The position numbers and the translations under genes are program-made. From NCBI RefSeq assembly GCF_001905545.1, contig NZ_LIPD01000001.1, positions 248,001-312,000 on the forward strand: 64,000 bases of DNA, written 5' to 3'. A model generated the notes under the pieces. That model did no database searches and was not told the DNA's origin. It worked only from the letters and a program-made list of their open reading frames with translations. The DNA is from Streptomyces sp. CB02056 (GTDB lineage Bacteria > Actinomycetota > Actinomycetes > Streptomycetales > Streptomycetaceae). Below, piece after piece: positions 42,856 to 50,275 of this stretch; within the stretch, counting starts at the first letter, position 1; every line of letters starts with the position of its first letter.

Positions 42856-43688
42856 TGGGTGTCCTGGTGGCCAGCGACCTCGACCGGACGCTGATCTACT
42901 CCGAGCGGGCCATGGCCCTGGCCGGGCCCGACCGGCTGGCGCCGAGGCTGCTCTGCGTCGAGGTGTACCAGGGGCGGCCGCTGTCCTTCATGACCGAGCG
43001 GGCCGCCGGGCTGCTCGCCGAACTCGCCCGGGAGGCCTGCTTCGTGCCGGCCACCACCCGCACGCCGGAGCAGTACGGGCGGGTCAACCTGCCCGGCCCG
43101 ACGCCGGACTGGGTCCCCGCGTACGCGATCTGCGCCAACGGCGGGCAGCTGCTGGTGGACGGCGTGCCGGACGGTGACTGGCGGGCCGAGATCACCGCGC
43201 GGATAGCCGCCGGCTCGGCCCCGCTGGAGGAGGTCGTCCGGCGGCTCGCCCTGTGCGCCGACCCGGAGTGGACGCACAAGCGGCGGGTCGCCGACGAGCT
43301 GTTCGCCTACCTGGTGGTCGAGCGCGCCGCGCTGCCGGAGGGCTGGCTGGCGGAGCTGACCGGCTGGTGCGCCGAGCGCGGCTGGACGGTCTCCCTGCAG
43401 GGCCGCAAGGTGTACGCGGTGCCCGCGCCGCTCACCAAGAGCGCCGCGCTGGCCGAGGTCGTCCGGCGCCGCGGCGCGGACACCGTGCTGGCGGCCGGGG
43501 ACTCGCTGCTCGACGCCGACCTGCTGCTCGCGGCGGACGCGGGCTGGCGCCCGGGGCACGGCGAACTCGCGGACAGCGGCTGGACGGCCCCCGGCGTCAC
43601 CGCCCTGACGGAGGTGGGGGTGACGGCGGGGGAGGAGATCGTCCGGCGGTTCCTGGCGGGGGCGTCGGCCCTGCCGGTCGGGGGCTGA
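42855..43688 (+). CDS. HAD family hydrolase (Cof/type IIB-like) of the Ter operon
   Basis: The 277-residue phosphatase has the HAD nucleophile motif VLVASDLDRTLIYS (DxDxT), a threonine motif around FVPATTRTPEQYGRV, and the acidic motif VLAAGDSLLDADLLLAADAG, with the Lys in LTKSAAL. Translationally coupled to the phosphoribosyltransferase gene by a TGATG overlap. HAD phosphatases of this kind accompany Ter-linked phosphoribosyltransferases and probably remove phosphate from the pathway product; that is inference. Confidence 0.88.
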   Translation: MGVLVASDLDRTLIYSERAMALAGPDRLAPRLLCVEVYQGRPLSFMTERAAGLLAELAREACFVPATTRTPEQYGRVNLPGPTPDWVPAYAICANGGQLLVDGVPDGDWRAEITARIAAGSAPLEEVVRRLALCADPEWTHKRRVADELFAYLVVERAALPEGWLAELTGWCAERGWTVSLQGRKVYAVPAPLTKSAALAEVVRRRGADTVLAAGDSLLDADLLLAADAGWRPGHGELADSGWTAPGVTALTEVGVTAGEEIVRRFLAGASALPVGG

Positions 43689-43730
43689 CCCCCGGGTCCG
43701 GGTTCGGGTCCGGGTTCGGCTGCGGGTGGG

Positions 43731-43946
43731 TCAGCCGCAGCAGCCGCCGCCGCAGCAACCGCCCCCGCCCCCGGCGGGGGCCTGCGGGGCGGCGGCCGCG
43801 CCGCCTGTGACGGCGACGGTGGACAGCAGCTTCACGGTGTCCTGGTGGCCCTGCGGGCAGACGGCGGGGTCGTTGGCCTGGGCCATCGGGCGGCGGAGCT
43901 CGAAGGTGGCGCCGCAGGAGCGGCAGCGGAAGTCGTAGCGAGGCAT
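43731..43946 (-). CDS. FmdB-like zinc-ribbon protein with Cys/Gly tail
   Basis: The 71-residue protein begins MPRYDFRCRSCGATFELRRPMAQANDPAVCPQGH: the CxxC knuckle (C8, C11) is intact, while the second knuckle reads CPQGH, a Cys-His variant of the CxxC seen in FmdB-type putative regulatory proteins. The C-terminus GGGGGCCGGGCCG adds four cysteines, possibly extra metal ligands. Function unknown. Confidence 0.85.
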   Translation of the reverse strand: MPRYDFRCRSCGATFELRRPMAQANDPAVCPQGHQDTVKLLSTVAVTGGAAAAPQAPAGGGGGCCGGGCCG

Positions 43947-44047
43947 ACCGGCAGGGTACCGAGCGGGGTCCCCGCCGGCAGCCCGCTTCGGGTGCTTCCA
44001 GGGCTTCCGGGTGCTTCGGTGCTACCGATGCCTTGGCGCTCCCGGTG

Positions 44048-45418
44048 CTACCGGTGGCCGCCGAGGTCCCCGCGGATCAGCTCGATCACCCGTGCCGCCG
44101 TGTCCCGCACCGCCGCGAGCTCGGTCAGGAAGTGCCAGTAGTCGGGGTGCCGGCCGGCCGCCTCCAGCGTGGCCACGGCGCGGTCCAGCCGGGCCACCGC
44201 CTCGTCCAGTGGGGCGGCGTGCCGCGGGTCCGGCGCGCTGCGCCCGGCCATCGCCAGCCGCTGCGCGTCCCGGATGGCGAAGCGGGCGCGCTCGATCTCC
44301 CGGTTGGGGTCGTGCTGCACCTCGTTCAGCTGCCGCAGCCGGTCGTTCGCCGCGAGCACCGAGCCGTCGGCGGTCTCCAGCAGCGCGCGGACCGTCCCGA
44401 TCGCGGCGGTGGCGTCGGCCCAGCGCTGCTCGTCCCGGGCCCGGGCGGCCTCGGCGAGCTTGCGCTCGGCGGCCCGCCCGGCCTCCGCGACCTGGTCCGG
44501 CACCCGCTGGAGGTCCTGCCAGCAGGCGGTGCTGAACCGGCGGCGCAGCTCGCTCAGGGCGGGCTCGACCGTCTCGGCCTTGGTCTCCAGCGCCTGGATG
44601 CGGGTCCGCAGGCTCGCCACCCGCCGGTCGATCTCCCGCGCCCGCTCCGGCAGTTGTCCGGCGTCGGCGGCGATCGCCTCGGCGCGCTGCTTCACGTCCT
44701 CCGCGCGCCGCAGGGTGTCCGCGACCCCGTGCCGGGCCGGGCCCTCGTTCAGCCGGCCGAGCTCGGGCGCCAGTTCGGCGAGCCGGGCCGCCAGGTCGTC
44801 CGCCCGCAGGCCGGCGCCGCGCGCCCCGTCCAGCGCGGTGGTGGCCGCGAGCAGCGCGCGCTTGGCCTGCTCGACCGCCGGGGTGACCCGCATCAGCTGC
44901 TGCTCGGCGTGCTCGACGGTCGGCTGCAGGCGGCGCAGGAAGTCGTTCAGCTCCGCGCGGGCCGAGCCGAGCTGGCTCTTCACGTCCTCCAGCCGGCGCC
45001 TGGCCTGCGCGGCCGTGCCGGCGTCCAGGGTCTCGCTGTCCAGGTTGTGGGCGTCGAGCGCGGCGAGGTAGTTCACGGTGACCTGCTCGACCCGGCCGGA
45101 GATCGCCGCCAGGTCGGCCAGCGCGCGCTGCGCCGTCGGGCCCTCCTCGGCCGCGCGGACGGTCTCCACCGCGAGCTGCACCTCGCGCTGGGTCTCCTCC
45201 AGCTCGTAGAACGCCTCCTGGGCCGCCGCCCGGGCCTCCCGGGCCTGCGCCCGTCCGCCCTCGCCGCCGCCGCGCCGGCCCCACCAGCCGCCGGTTCCGG
45301 CGGAGGCCAGCCCGACCGCGGCCAGCGCACCCGCCAGCGCCACCGGCACCACCAACGCGTCGGCCAGTGCCGCTCCCGCCCGACGCCGCCCCCGCCCGCT
45401 CCCGCCGGCCACCGTCAC
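44048..45418 (-). CDS. Membrane-anchored coiled-coil protein of unknown function
   Basis: The 456-residue protein starts at GTG 45418 with GGGAG seven bases upstream (ATG 45457 would add 13 residues). After a basic stretch, one transmembrane segment (about residues 17-45, ALADALVVPVALAGALAAVGLASAG) is followed by a Gly/Arg-rich turn and some 370 residues of charged heptad-rich helix (AQEAFYELEETQREVQLAVETVRAAEEG, ARRRLEDVKSQLGSARAELNDFLRRLQ, and so on). No catalytic motif is recognised. A single Cys is in FSTACWQDLQRV. I do not recognise the family; it looks like a structural or scaffold protein. Confidence 0.82.
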   Translation of the reverse strand: MTVAGGSGRGRRRAGAALADALVVPVALAGALAAVGLASAGTGGWWGRRGGGEGGRAQAREARAAAQEAFYELEETQREVQLAVETVRAAEEGPTAQRALADLAAISGRVEQVTVNYLAALDAHNLDSETLDAGTAAQARRRLEDVKSQLGSARAELNDFLRRLQPTVEHAEQQLMRVTPAVEQAKRALLAATTALDGARGAGLRADDLAARLAELAPELGRLNEGPARHGVADTLRRAEDVKQRAEAIAADAGQLPERAREIDRRVASLRTRIQALETKAETVEPALSELRRRFSTACWQDLQRVPDQVAEAGRAAERKLAEAARARDEQRWADATAAIGTVRALLETADGSVLAANDRLRQLNEVQHDPNREIERARFAIRDAQRLAMAGRSAPDPRHAAPLDEAVARLDRAVATLEAAGRHPDYWHFLTELAAVRDTAARVIELIRGDLGGHR

Positions 45419-45602
45419 TGCGCGCTCCCTGCTCCGACCCGCTGATCCGGCCCCCATTCTCCCCGATCACCCCGCCGGCCCGGCACCCCCTCCCACCCCG
45501 CCCGCCGCACGGCCCCGCCCCTCACCGGGCGCCCGTCCCCCACCACCTCCCGGGACCAGGTACCCTAGGCTCTCGTCGTGCGCCCGGTCGGGCCACGGCA
45601 GG

Positions 45603-45674
45603 GGGCGCGTAGCTCAGTGGTAGAGCGCTGCTCTTACAAAGCAGATGTCGGCGGTTCGAAACCGTCCGCGCCCA
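45603..45674 (+). tRNA. tRNA-Val (UAC)
   Basis: A full cloverleaf is readable: acceptor GGGCGCG/CGCGCCC, D-arm GCTC/GAGC, anticodon stem CTGCT/AGCAG with loop CTTACAA and anticodon TAC (45635-45637), T-arm GGCGG/CCGTC with loop TTCGAAA, discriminator A. CCA follows directly at 45675-45677. The 3' half from 45633 is duplicated exactly at 50159-50201, so it is the integration site of the downstream element. Confidence 0.97.
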
Positions 45675-45675
45675 C
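45633..45675. other. attL, left copy of a 43-bp direct repeat
   Basis: This stretch, from the anticodon loop to the tRNA 3' end, is identical to 50159-50201. tRNA 3' halves are standard targets of tyrosine-integrase elements. Confidence 0.93.
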
Positions 45676-45682
45676 CAGCACG

Positions 45683-45723
45683 AAGGGCCAGTTCGGAGGC
45701 TTGATCCTCCCGAACTGGCCCTT
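45683..45723. terminator. Hairpin just after the tRNA gene
   Basis: AAGGGCCAGTTCGG (45683-45696) pairs perfectly with CCGAACTGGCCCTT (45710-45723). It belongs to the inserted element, since the original post-tRNA hairpin is at 50208-50250. A diverged copy occurs at 46654-46689. Confidence 0.8.
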
Positions 45724-45746
45724 GATCGTCTCCGCGCCCCTACTCG

Positions 45747-45768
45747 CCCCGTGCCAGCCCCGTGCCAG
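45747..45768. repeat. Left arm-type repeats of the integrative element
   Basis: CCCCGTGCCAG occurs twice in tandem (11-bp period), 72 bp inside attL. The same CGTGCCAG core with the same 11-bp period is found near attR (50036-50054). Candidate integrase or excisionase arm sites. Confidence 0.6.
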
Positions 45769-45786
45769 ATTCTTCCGGCGAGGGCC

Positions 45787-46533
45787 TTAGCTCACCGGGG
45801 CCTGCTGCACGGCGTCGCCGTGAGTGGCATCTGAGCCCTGGGGCCTGAGCCGCTGCTCCCAGATCTCCTCCAACGTCTCCGCAATGACACCGAGCCGTTC
45901 CAGGGCCTCCTCCGCCATGTCGTCGTCGAAGATCCACGAGCATTGCTTGGAGTCGTCATCGTCAGCAATGAGGCGATGCGCAAATGCGTTCCGCCGGACC
46001 TTCAGCCACGAGATGTGCTCGGCGAAATCCGCCAGATCGCCTTCCCCCTGCCAACGCTCGGCCAGTACTTCGGCCTTTCGGGCCAGTCCAGCTTTGCGGA
46101 ACCGGCGGTCCGTAGGTTCACACAGGATCTCGTTCATCAGCGCTTCAAGGGCTGCAGCGGCCGACACGATGATGATCCCGGCGCCGATCTGCCTAGTATC
46201 GGTGTCAAGGACGGATAGGGAGTCATCGAGCACCATGTCGCTCTCAGCTTCCCAACCAGGGACTCTGTGCTCACCGCTCTTTCGGAGGGTCGACAACGCC
46301 GTCGTCTCCTGGTCGACGGCCTCTCCCACCTTCCTGTGCAGCCAGGCGAGAGATGCCAAGTGCTGCTCGAAGACGATGAACTCCACACGCCCATAGCGGC
46401 TGAAGAAGTAGGGTTCGCTGTGTTCAAGCACGTATTGATCGACCGCACTCTCGTGCTGTCCAGATGTCGCTTCGACCACTGATGCGTCCCCTCCCCGAGC
46501 TTTGCGGTCGTTCAGCTTCCCACGGCCCGACAC
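45787..46533 (-). CDS. HEPN-like protein carried by the integrative element
   Basis: A 248-residue acidic helical protein. The segment LKVRRNAFAHRLI contains R181-x4-H186 (RNAFAH), the HEPN ribonuclease signature, in a helical region preceded by SAAAALEALMNEIL. HEPN proteins cut RNA in toxin-antitoxin, abortive-infection and CRISPR settings. No adjacent antitoxin-type MNT gene is present. GTG 46533 is the start by default; no good ribosome site is visible, so a shorter form is possible. The DNA is richer in A/T at third positions than the host. The HEPN call rests on one motif and context. Confidence 0.6.
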   Translation of the reverse strand: MSGRGKLNDRKARGGDASVVEATSGQHESAVDQYVLEHSEPYFFSRYGRVEFIVFEQHLASLAWLHRKVGEAVDQETTALSTLRKSGEHRVPGWEAESDMVLDDSLSVLDTDTRQIGAGIIIVSAAAALEALMNEILCEPTDRRFRKAGLARKAEVLAERWQGEGDLADFAEHISWLKVRRNAFAHRLIADDDDSKQCSWIFDDDMAEEALERLGVIAETLEEIWEQRLRPQGSDATHGDAVQQAPVS

Positions 46534-46618
46534 AAAGACGGGCTCATTTTCGATGCTTGGTGCGGTCCTTCGCTGTCGTCATGGATCTGGGCCACCGGAG
46601 AGGGGCTGGGACGGGACT

Positions 46619-46689
46619 CGGCGGTTCGAACGGTTTATGCCCGCCCACACGGTGGGCCAGTTCGGAGGCTGACCCATCCGAACCGGCCC
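46619..46689. repeat. Decayed internal att-like site plus hairpin
   Basis: CGGCGGTTCGAA (46619-46630) and CCGCCCAC nearby resemble the T-arm and 3' end of the tRNA att core. They are followed by a hairpin (46654-46689, GGGCCAGTTCGGAGG...) that parallels the one directly after the real tRNA (45683-45723). The same order and spacing indicate a diverged duplicate of the left end. Confidence 0.65.
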
Positions 46690-46707
46690 TCGATCGTTTC
46701 TTGGCTC

Positions 46708-46903
46708 TTACTGGACCCGCGCGATCCTTCGCGTGCCCGATGCCCCCGGTGCCGGCCGTTCCCCGCCGAGCGCCTGGCGGACCGCTTCGCCCATCCGGTC
46801 GGCGATGGCCCGGTCCCGGTCGCTGGTCATGTGCTGGTAGATCAGCGCCGCCAGGGTGCTGCTGTGGCCCATCCTGGTCATGAGCTCCCGGGTGCTGGCC
46901 CCG
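46708..46903 (-). pseudogene. C-terminal remnant of a tyrosine integrase
   Basis: Read on the minus strand from about 46903 to the stop at 46708, the sequence gives GASTRELMTRMGHSSTLAALIYQH and then MTSDRDRAIADRMGEAVRQALGGE. That is the end of a phage/ICE-type tyrosine integrase, with the catalytic His (GHSS) and the Tyr nucleophile (LIYQH). The catalytic-core Arg region and the whole N-terminus are missing; the frame upstream becomes unrelated sequence. Its stop lies about 60 bp from the decayed att-like site, the usual int-attP geometry. Confidence 0.82.
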
Positions 46904-46921
46904 TTTTGTGAGGCGAGCCGG

Positions 46922-47745
46922 GTGCATCTGGAGATCGCCACCGAACCCGCCCGCCAGGACCGCCCCAATGAGGACTTCGTCGCGGCCAGCCCGAGCGCCG
47001 TCGTCCTGCTCGACGGCGCCAGCACCCCGCCCGGATTAGACTGCGGCTGCTCCCACGGCGTGGCGTGGTTCGTCACCCGGCTCGGCGTCAACCTCCTTGC
47101 GAGCGTGACCAACCAGCCGGACCGCGCATTGACCGACTGCCTCGCGGACGCCATCACCACCACCGCGGCACTGCACCCCGAGTGCGACCTCACCCACCCC
47201 GGTACGCCGTCCGCCACTGTCATCGCGGTTCGCCTCACCGGCCAGGATCTCGAATACCTGCTGCTCGCCGACTCCACCCTGATCCTCGAACACACCGACC
47301 CCGCTGCCGGCCCGGCCGCCATCACCGACGACCGCGAAGCCCAGGTCGGTGCCGCGCTCCGGGGCTCCATGGACGCGGTCCCCACCGGCACGCCCGAACA
47401 CGCCGACGCCCTCCGTGGCTACGTCGAGGCCATGCGCGCCCACCGCAACCAGCAGGACGGCTTCTGGGCGGCCACCGCCGACCCCGCCGCCGCGTACGTA
47501 ACCCTCACCGGTAGCGTCCCGCGTGCCGACGTCACTGGCTTCACATGCTCAGCGACGGAGCGTCCCGACTGGTCGACCGCTTCCACCTCGCTGACTGGCC
47601 CGAGGCCTTGAAGCTCATCCGCGACCACGGGCCGGCCGCGCTCATCCGGGAAGTCCGCACTGCCGAACTCGGCGACATCAACGGCCAGCGCTGGCCCCGC
47701 GGTAAGGCTCACGACGACGCCGCCGTTGCGACCGTCACGCTGTAG
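46922..47745 (+). pseudogene. Frameshifted PP2C-like phosphatase gene
   Basis: From GTG 46922 the first frame reads VHLEIATEPARQDRPNEDFVAASPSAVVLLDGAS (PP2C motifs RPNED and LLDG), then ATVIAVRLTGQDLEYLLLADST, and continues to a stop at 47611. The homologous continuation, LSDGASRLVDRFHLADWPEALKLIRDHGP and then the terminal HDDAAVATVTL (motifs SDG and DD), lies in another frame from about 47545 to 47745. A single-base change near 47540-47546 would join them (VTGF + x + MLSDGASR). The gene is either truly broken or carries a sequencing error. Such PP2C-like genes are common cargo of streptomycete plasmids and integrative elements. Confidence 0.8.
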
Positions 47746-48106
47746 TACGCGAGCCTCGAAGCCGTACCGGAGTCACTACCGAATTCCGCTCTACTAGGTC
47801 AAGGGCGCGCGCCCTGCGCGCGCCGCTGCCCCGCCCCGGGCGGCCGACGGCGGGCGTGCGGGCTGGCGCCCGGTCCCGGCGTGACCGCCCGGACAGGGGC
47901 AGCAGGGTGGCTGGGGCGGGCGGCTCCGCGGTTTTACCCACTCCCCGGCCAGGGACCCGCGTCGGGCAAGACCGGGGGGCCACTCGGCCAAACTGCGGTC
48001 AGGCCCAAAAGCCCTGACCGAGTCGCAGCAGCTTACGGCCCCCCGATCATGCTCGACCCCAGCCCGGGCAGGACACCGGCCAAAACCGCTCCGCCGCCTG
48101 CGGGGT
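47746..48106. other. Non-coding GC-rich stretch inside the element
   Basis: No gene is supported. GGGCGCGCGCCC (47803-47814) is a 12-bp palindrome, followed by further GC-rich imperfect repeats. Such stretches occur in actinobacterial conjugative elements near transfer or replication loci, but no specific origin can be assigned. Confidence 0.35.
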
Positions 48107-49891
48107 CTAGCCGAAACTCTTCACTAGCGCCGCCACTTGCTTGAGATCTTTAATCTCTTCCGTAGAGGAGCCCCGGCGGGTGAAAATCCGGTCGTCGACG
48201 TAAGATACATCAGACTGGCCTGGAATTAGCATCCGAAGCACGGACAGCCCCTTATATTCGATCATGTCGATTCCGGAAAGAATCTGCGTAGCCAAGGGCT
48301 CACTGATTGGTTGCTGCGAAATTTTGGTGACGAATTTCTGGGTGTAGCTTTCCAGGGGGATTCCCTTTGATTTCGCCTCCCTTTCGATTCCAACGACATG
48401 ATGCTGGCCCACCTTTACGGGCTCTACTCCGTCTAGTGACTGGATTCGAGTCGCGTCAGCATCCTTGTCTGCGACGCCGATGAATAGATAGCCCTCGACG
48501 CCTGGCTGCACATTGGCAATCGCACAGATCGTCTCGGCCAGCCGCTTGAAAATCGACTCGTCCCATTCACGCTTGTTGTCGAGTCGCAGCAGGCCCTGTT
48601 TGAACTCGTATCGGCTTGTTTCGATGCGAGATCGGCGGAGAGAATTTTCAAAGTCGAGCGCAAGTCCAGGGCCGTGTCCGAATGCCGGGGGGACCTTTGC
48701 AACGAAGTGTCGTTGAATCAGGCCGGTGACGGCATCAATGTTGGATACCCGATCCTCGGCCGAGGTGTAGTGGCGTGCAGTCTTCAGCCGCGGGCTGACG
48801 CCGCGCAGGGCAGAGACAATTGATTCGTAGTCGTCTGGAGACTTCTGCTGTCGGATGATCAGATCGAAAAATGACATGAAGATTGCATAGAAAGGCGTTC
48901 GAATCGGGTTGCCGCCAGTTCCGGGCCGGACAAGGTTCCTGAGTCCATTCGGCGAAGGAAGCTGTTGGTCCGCGACCTCTGTCAGCACGGAAAAGACAGA
49001 CTGGATCTCTTCTTCTAGCCGGCGTGCGCCGTATGCGGCAAGGTTGCGCTCGATTCGCTTATGCTTCTCGCTCTCTGCATCGTATATGTCGTCAAACTCT
49101 TCCTTGCTTGCTGGAAATGGGCTTCCAAGGAGGATCGATGCCGCAATATCAGCGACCATCTGCTCGTCGTCGCCCTCGCGCAGCTGTTTCACGTTAAGGA
49201 TTCCGTGGCGGATCCATACGGTATCTTCAGCCTTAACGCCGTATTGTTGCTTCTCGCGGGCCGAATCGATAGAAATGCTGGGCATATTGTGTAGGAGCAG
49301 AACGTCGTCGGAGACGTCGCCGCGAAGCGAGCTTGCTACTGTTCTGACCAGTTCTGAGAATGGGTTGATCATTCCAGCCTGTCGCTTCTCCTGGACACTA
49401 AGCTGCCGCCCGTTCGAATTGATTCGACTGAATACATTGGTAATTTGCTGCTCGGTTTGCGTGGGATAGATCGTAACCGCAAGTTGATAGTCGAGCAGGT
49501 TTGCACACTTTTCTGCTGGGAGTATAAATAGGGTTTCGGCTGGCTCGAATGACCCTGCATCTGCGGCCTGCCGGGCTCGCGCGCTCTGGTCCAAATCGAA
49601 ATGCATGCCGTTGTAGTCGTACTTTTGCTCGATGAATGAGAAGATTGCGTCGAGTCTCTGCATTCCATCGATGATTTCGTACTTTCCGCTGCCGTGAATT
49701 TCCGGCCGCTCTGCGAGCAAGATCAGAGGGATTGGGTATCCATCCAGGATGCTGTCGATCAGCAACTGCTTCTCGCTTACGGACCAGACTAGCTTTCGCT
49801 GGTACCGCCTGTTGACCAATAGAGCGTCGTCCCTGAACAAGCGGTACGCCTCCTGGACGCTCATACCGCGCGGTGTGATGGAGACGTGCAT
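48107..49891 (-). CDS. DUF262 (GmrSD_N)-AlbA_2 fusion protein, candidate defence gene
   Basis: The 594-residue protein has two domains. N-terminal DUF262/ParB-like nuclease-NTPase domain: NRRYQRKLVWS (residues 27-37), LIDSILDGYPIPLILLAE, YEIIDGMQRLDAIFSFIE (72-88), and FSRINSNGRQLS. C-terminal AlbA_2 (Schlafen-type) domain from about 427: RYEFKQGLLRLD, AETICAIANVQPGVEGYLFIGVADKDAD, GIEREAKSKG, LIPGQSDVSYVDDRIFTRRGSST. DUF262 is the N-terminal part of the type IV restriction enzyme GmrSD. No DUF1524 HNH nuclease is present; AlbA_2 replaces it. ATG 49891. Clearly lower GC and different codon use from the host, so acquired. Confidence 0.85.
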   Translation of the reverse strand: MHVSITPRGMSVQEAYRLFRDDALLVNRRYQRKLVWSVSEKQLLIDSILDGYPIPLILLAERPEIHGSGKYEIIDGMQRLDAIFSFIEQKYDYNGMHFDLDQSARARQAADAGSFEPAETLFILPAEKCANLLDYQLAVTIYPTQTEQQITNVFSRINSNGRQLSVQEKRQAGMINPFSELVRTVASSLRGDVSDDVLLLHNMPSISIDSAREKQQYGVKAEDTVWIRHGILNVKQLREGDDEQMVADIAASILLGSPFPASKEEFDDIYDAESEKHKRIERNLAAYGARRLEEEIQSVFSVLTEVADQQLPSPNGLRNLVRPGTGGNPIRTPFYAIFMSFFDLIIRQQKSPDDYESIVSALRGVSPRLKTARHYTSAEDRVSNIDAVTGLIQRHFVAKVPPAFGHGPGLALDFENSLRRSRIETSRYEFKQGLLRLDNKREWDESIFKRLAETICAIANVQPGVEGYLFIGVADKDADATRIQSLDGVEPVKVGQHHVVGIEREAKSKGIPLESYTQKFVTKISQQPISEPLATQILSGIDMIEYKGLSVLRMLIPGQSDVSYVDDRIFTRRGSSTEEIKDLKQVAALVKSFG

Positions 49892-50035
49892 GTCACTACT
49901 CAATTTTTGCTCCGGGAGGCTGGCAGGAACAGTGGGCGTAGCTTGGCACGTGTGTGGGGGCTGTGTCCGGAATATTGTGGAAGTGGCTATCTGTGCGTCA
50001 GGCCCTCGCGGTGGCTGGTAACCGCTAGGCCAGGC

Positions 50036-50054
50036 CGTGCCAGAGGCGTGCCAG
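50036..50054. repeat. Right arm-type repeats of the integrative element
   Basis: CGTGCCAG occurs at 50036-50043 and 50047-50054 (11-bp period), each copy in the same orientation as the left pair at 45750 and 45761 and likewise followed by AT after the second copy. It lies 104 bp inside attR. Confidence 0.6.
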
Positions 50055-50158
50055 ATCGGGCGGTACATGGCGGTCAGTCATGGGCCCCGGCGGTGCGGTA
50101 GCCGGGGAATGGCCAGGCCAGGCGGGGCGCAGGTAGGGGCGGGTGGCGGACGCCAAGC

Positions 50159-50201
50159 CTTACAAAGCAGATGTCGGCGGTTCGAAACCGTCCGCGCCCA
50201 C
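50159..50201. other. attR, right copy of the 43-bp direct repeat
   Basis: Identical to 45633-45675: anticodon loop to 3' end of tRNA-Val without the 5' half. It is followed by AGCAGG, not CCA, then by the original post-tRNA hairpin at 50208-50250. Confidence 0.93.
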
Positions 50202-50207
50202 AGCAGG

Positions 50208-50250
50208 GAGCCCGGTGCCCCCGACCGGGATGGTCGGGGGCACCGGGCTC
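50208..50250. terminator. Strong hairpin, original tRNA terminator, shared with convergent operon
   Basis: A perfect 19-bp stem (50208-50226 with 50232-50250) and loop GGGAT. It is positioned to end transcripts from the tRNA side and from the minus-strand operon ending at 50276. Confidence 0.85.
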
Positions 50251-50275
50251 TCGTGGTGTCGGCGCCGGGGCCGGG

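Larger units (their letters stand above)
45633..50201. mobile_element. Degenerate integrative element in tRNA-Val(UAC), about 4.6 kb
   Basis: Bounded by perfect 43-bp att repeats. Contents in order: a HEPN-type gene, a decayed internal att-like site, the C-terminal stub of a tyrosine integrase, a frameshifted PP2C-like gene, a 360-bp GC-rich non-coding stretch and a DUF262-AlbA_2 gene. Tandem GTGCCAG repeats lie near both ends. Cargo DNA at 48.1-50.0 kb and around 45.9-46.5 kb is visibly more AT-rich than the host. No replication or transfer gene and no complete integrase remain, so it cannot move by itself. Confidence 0.88.

Noticed and set aside
38973..43688. A restriction or antiphage operon in the Ter island
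   Set aside because: The genes are metabolic (CitE-like, phosphoribosyltransferase, HAD) and match Ter-linked biosynthesis; no nuclease is present.
46619..46650. A second tRNA gene
   Set aside because: Only a decayed T-arm and 3' end are present, with no anticodon arm; it is an att-like remnant.
50159..50201. A tRNA gene at the right end of the island
   Set aside because: It lacks the 5' acceptor and D-arm; it is the attR copy.
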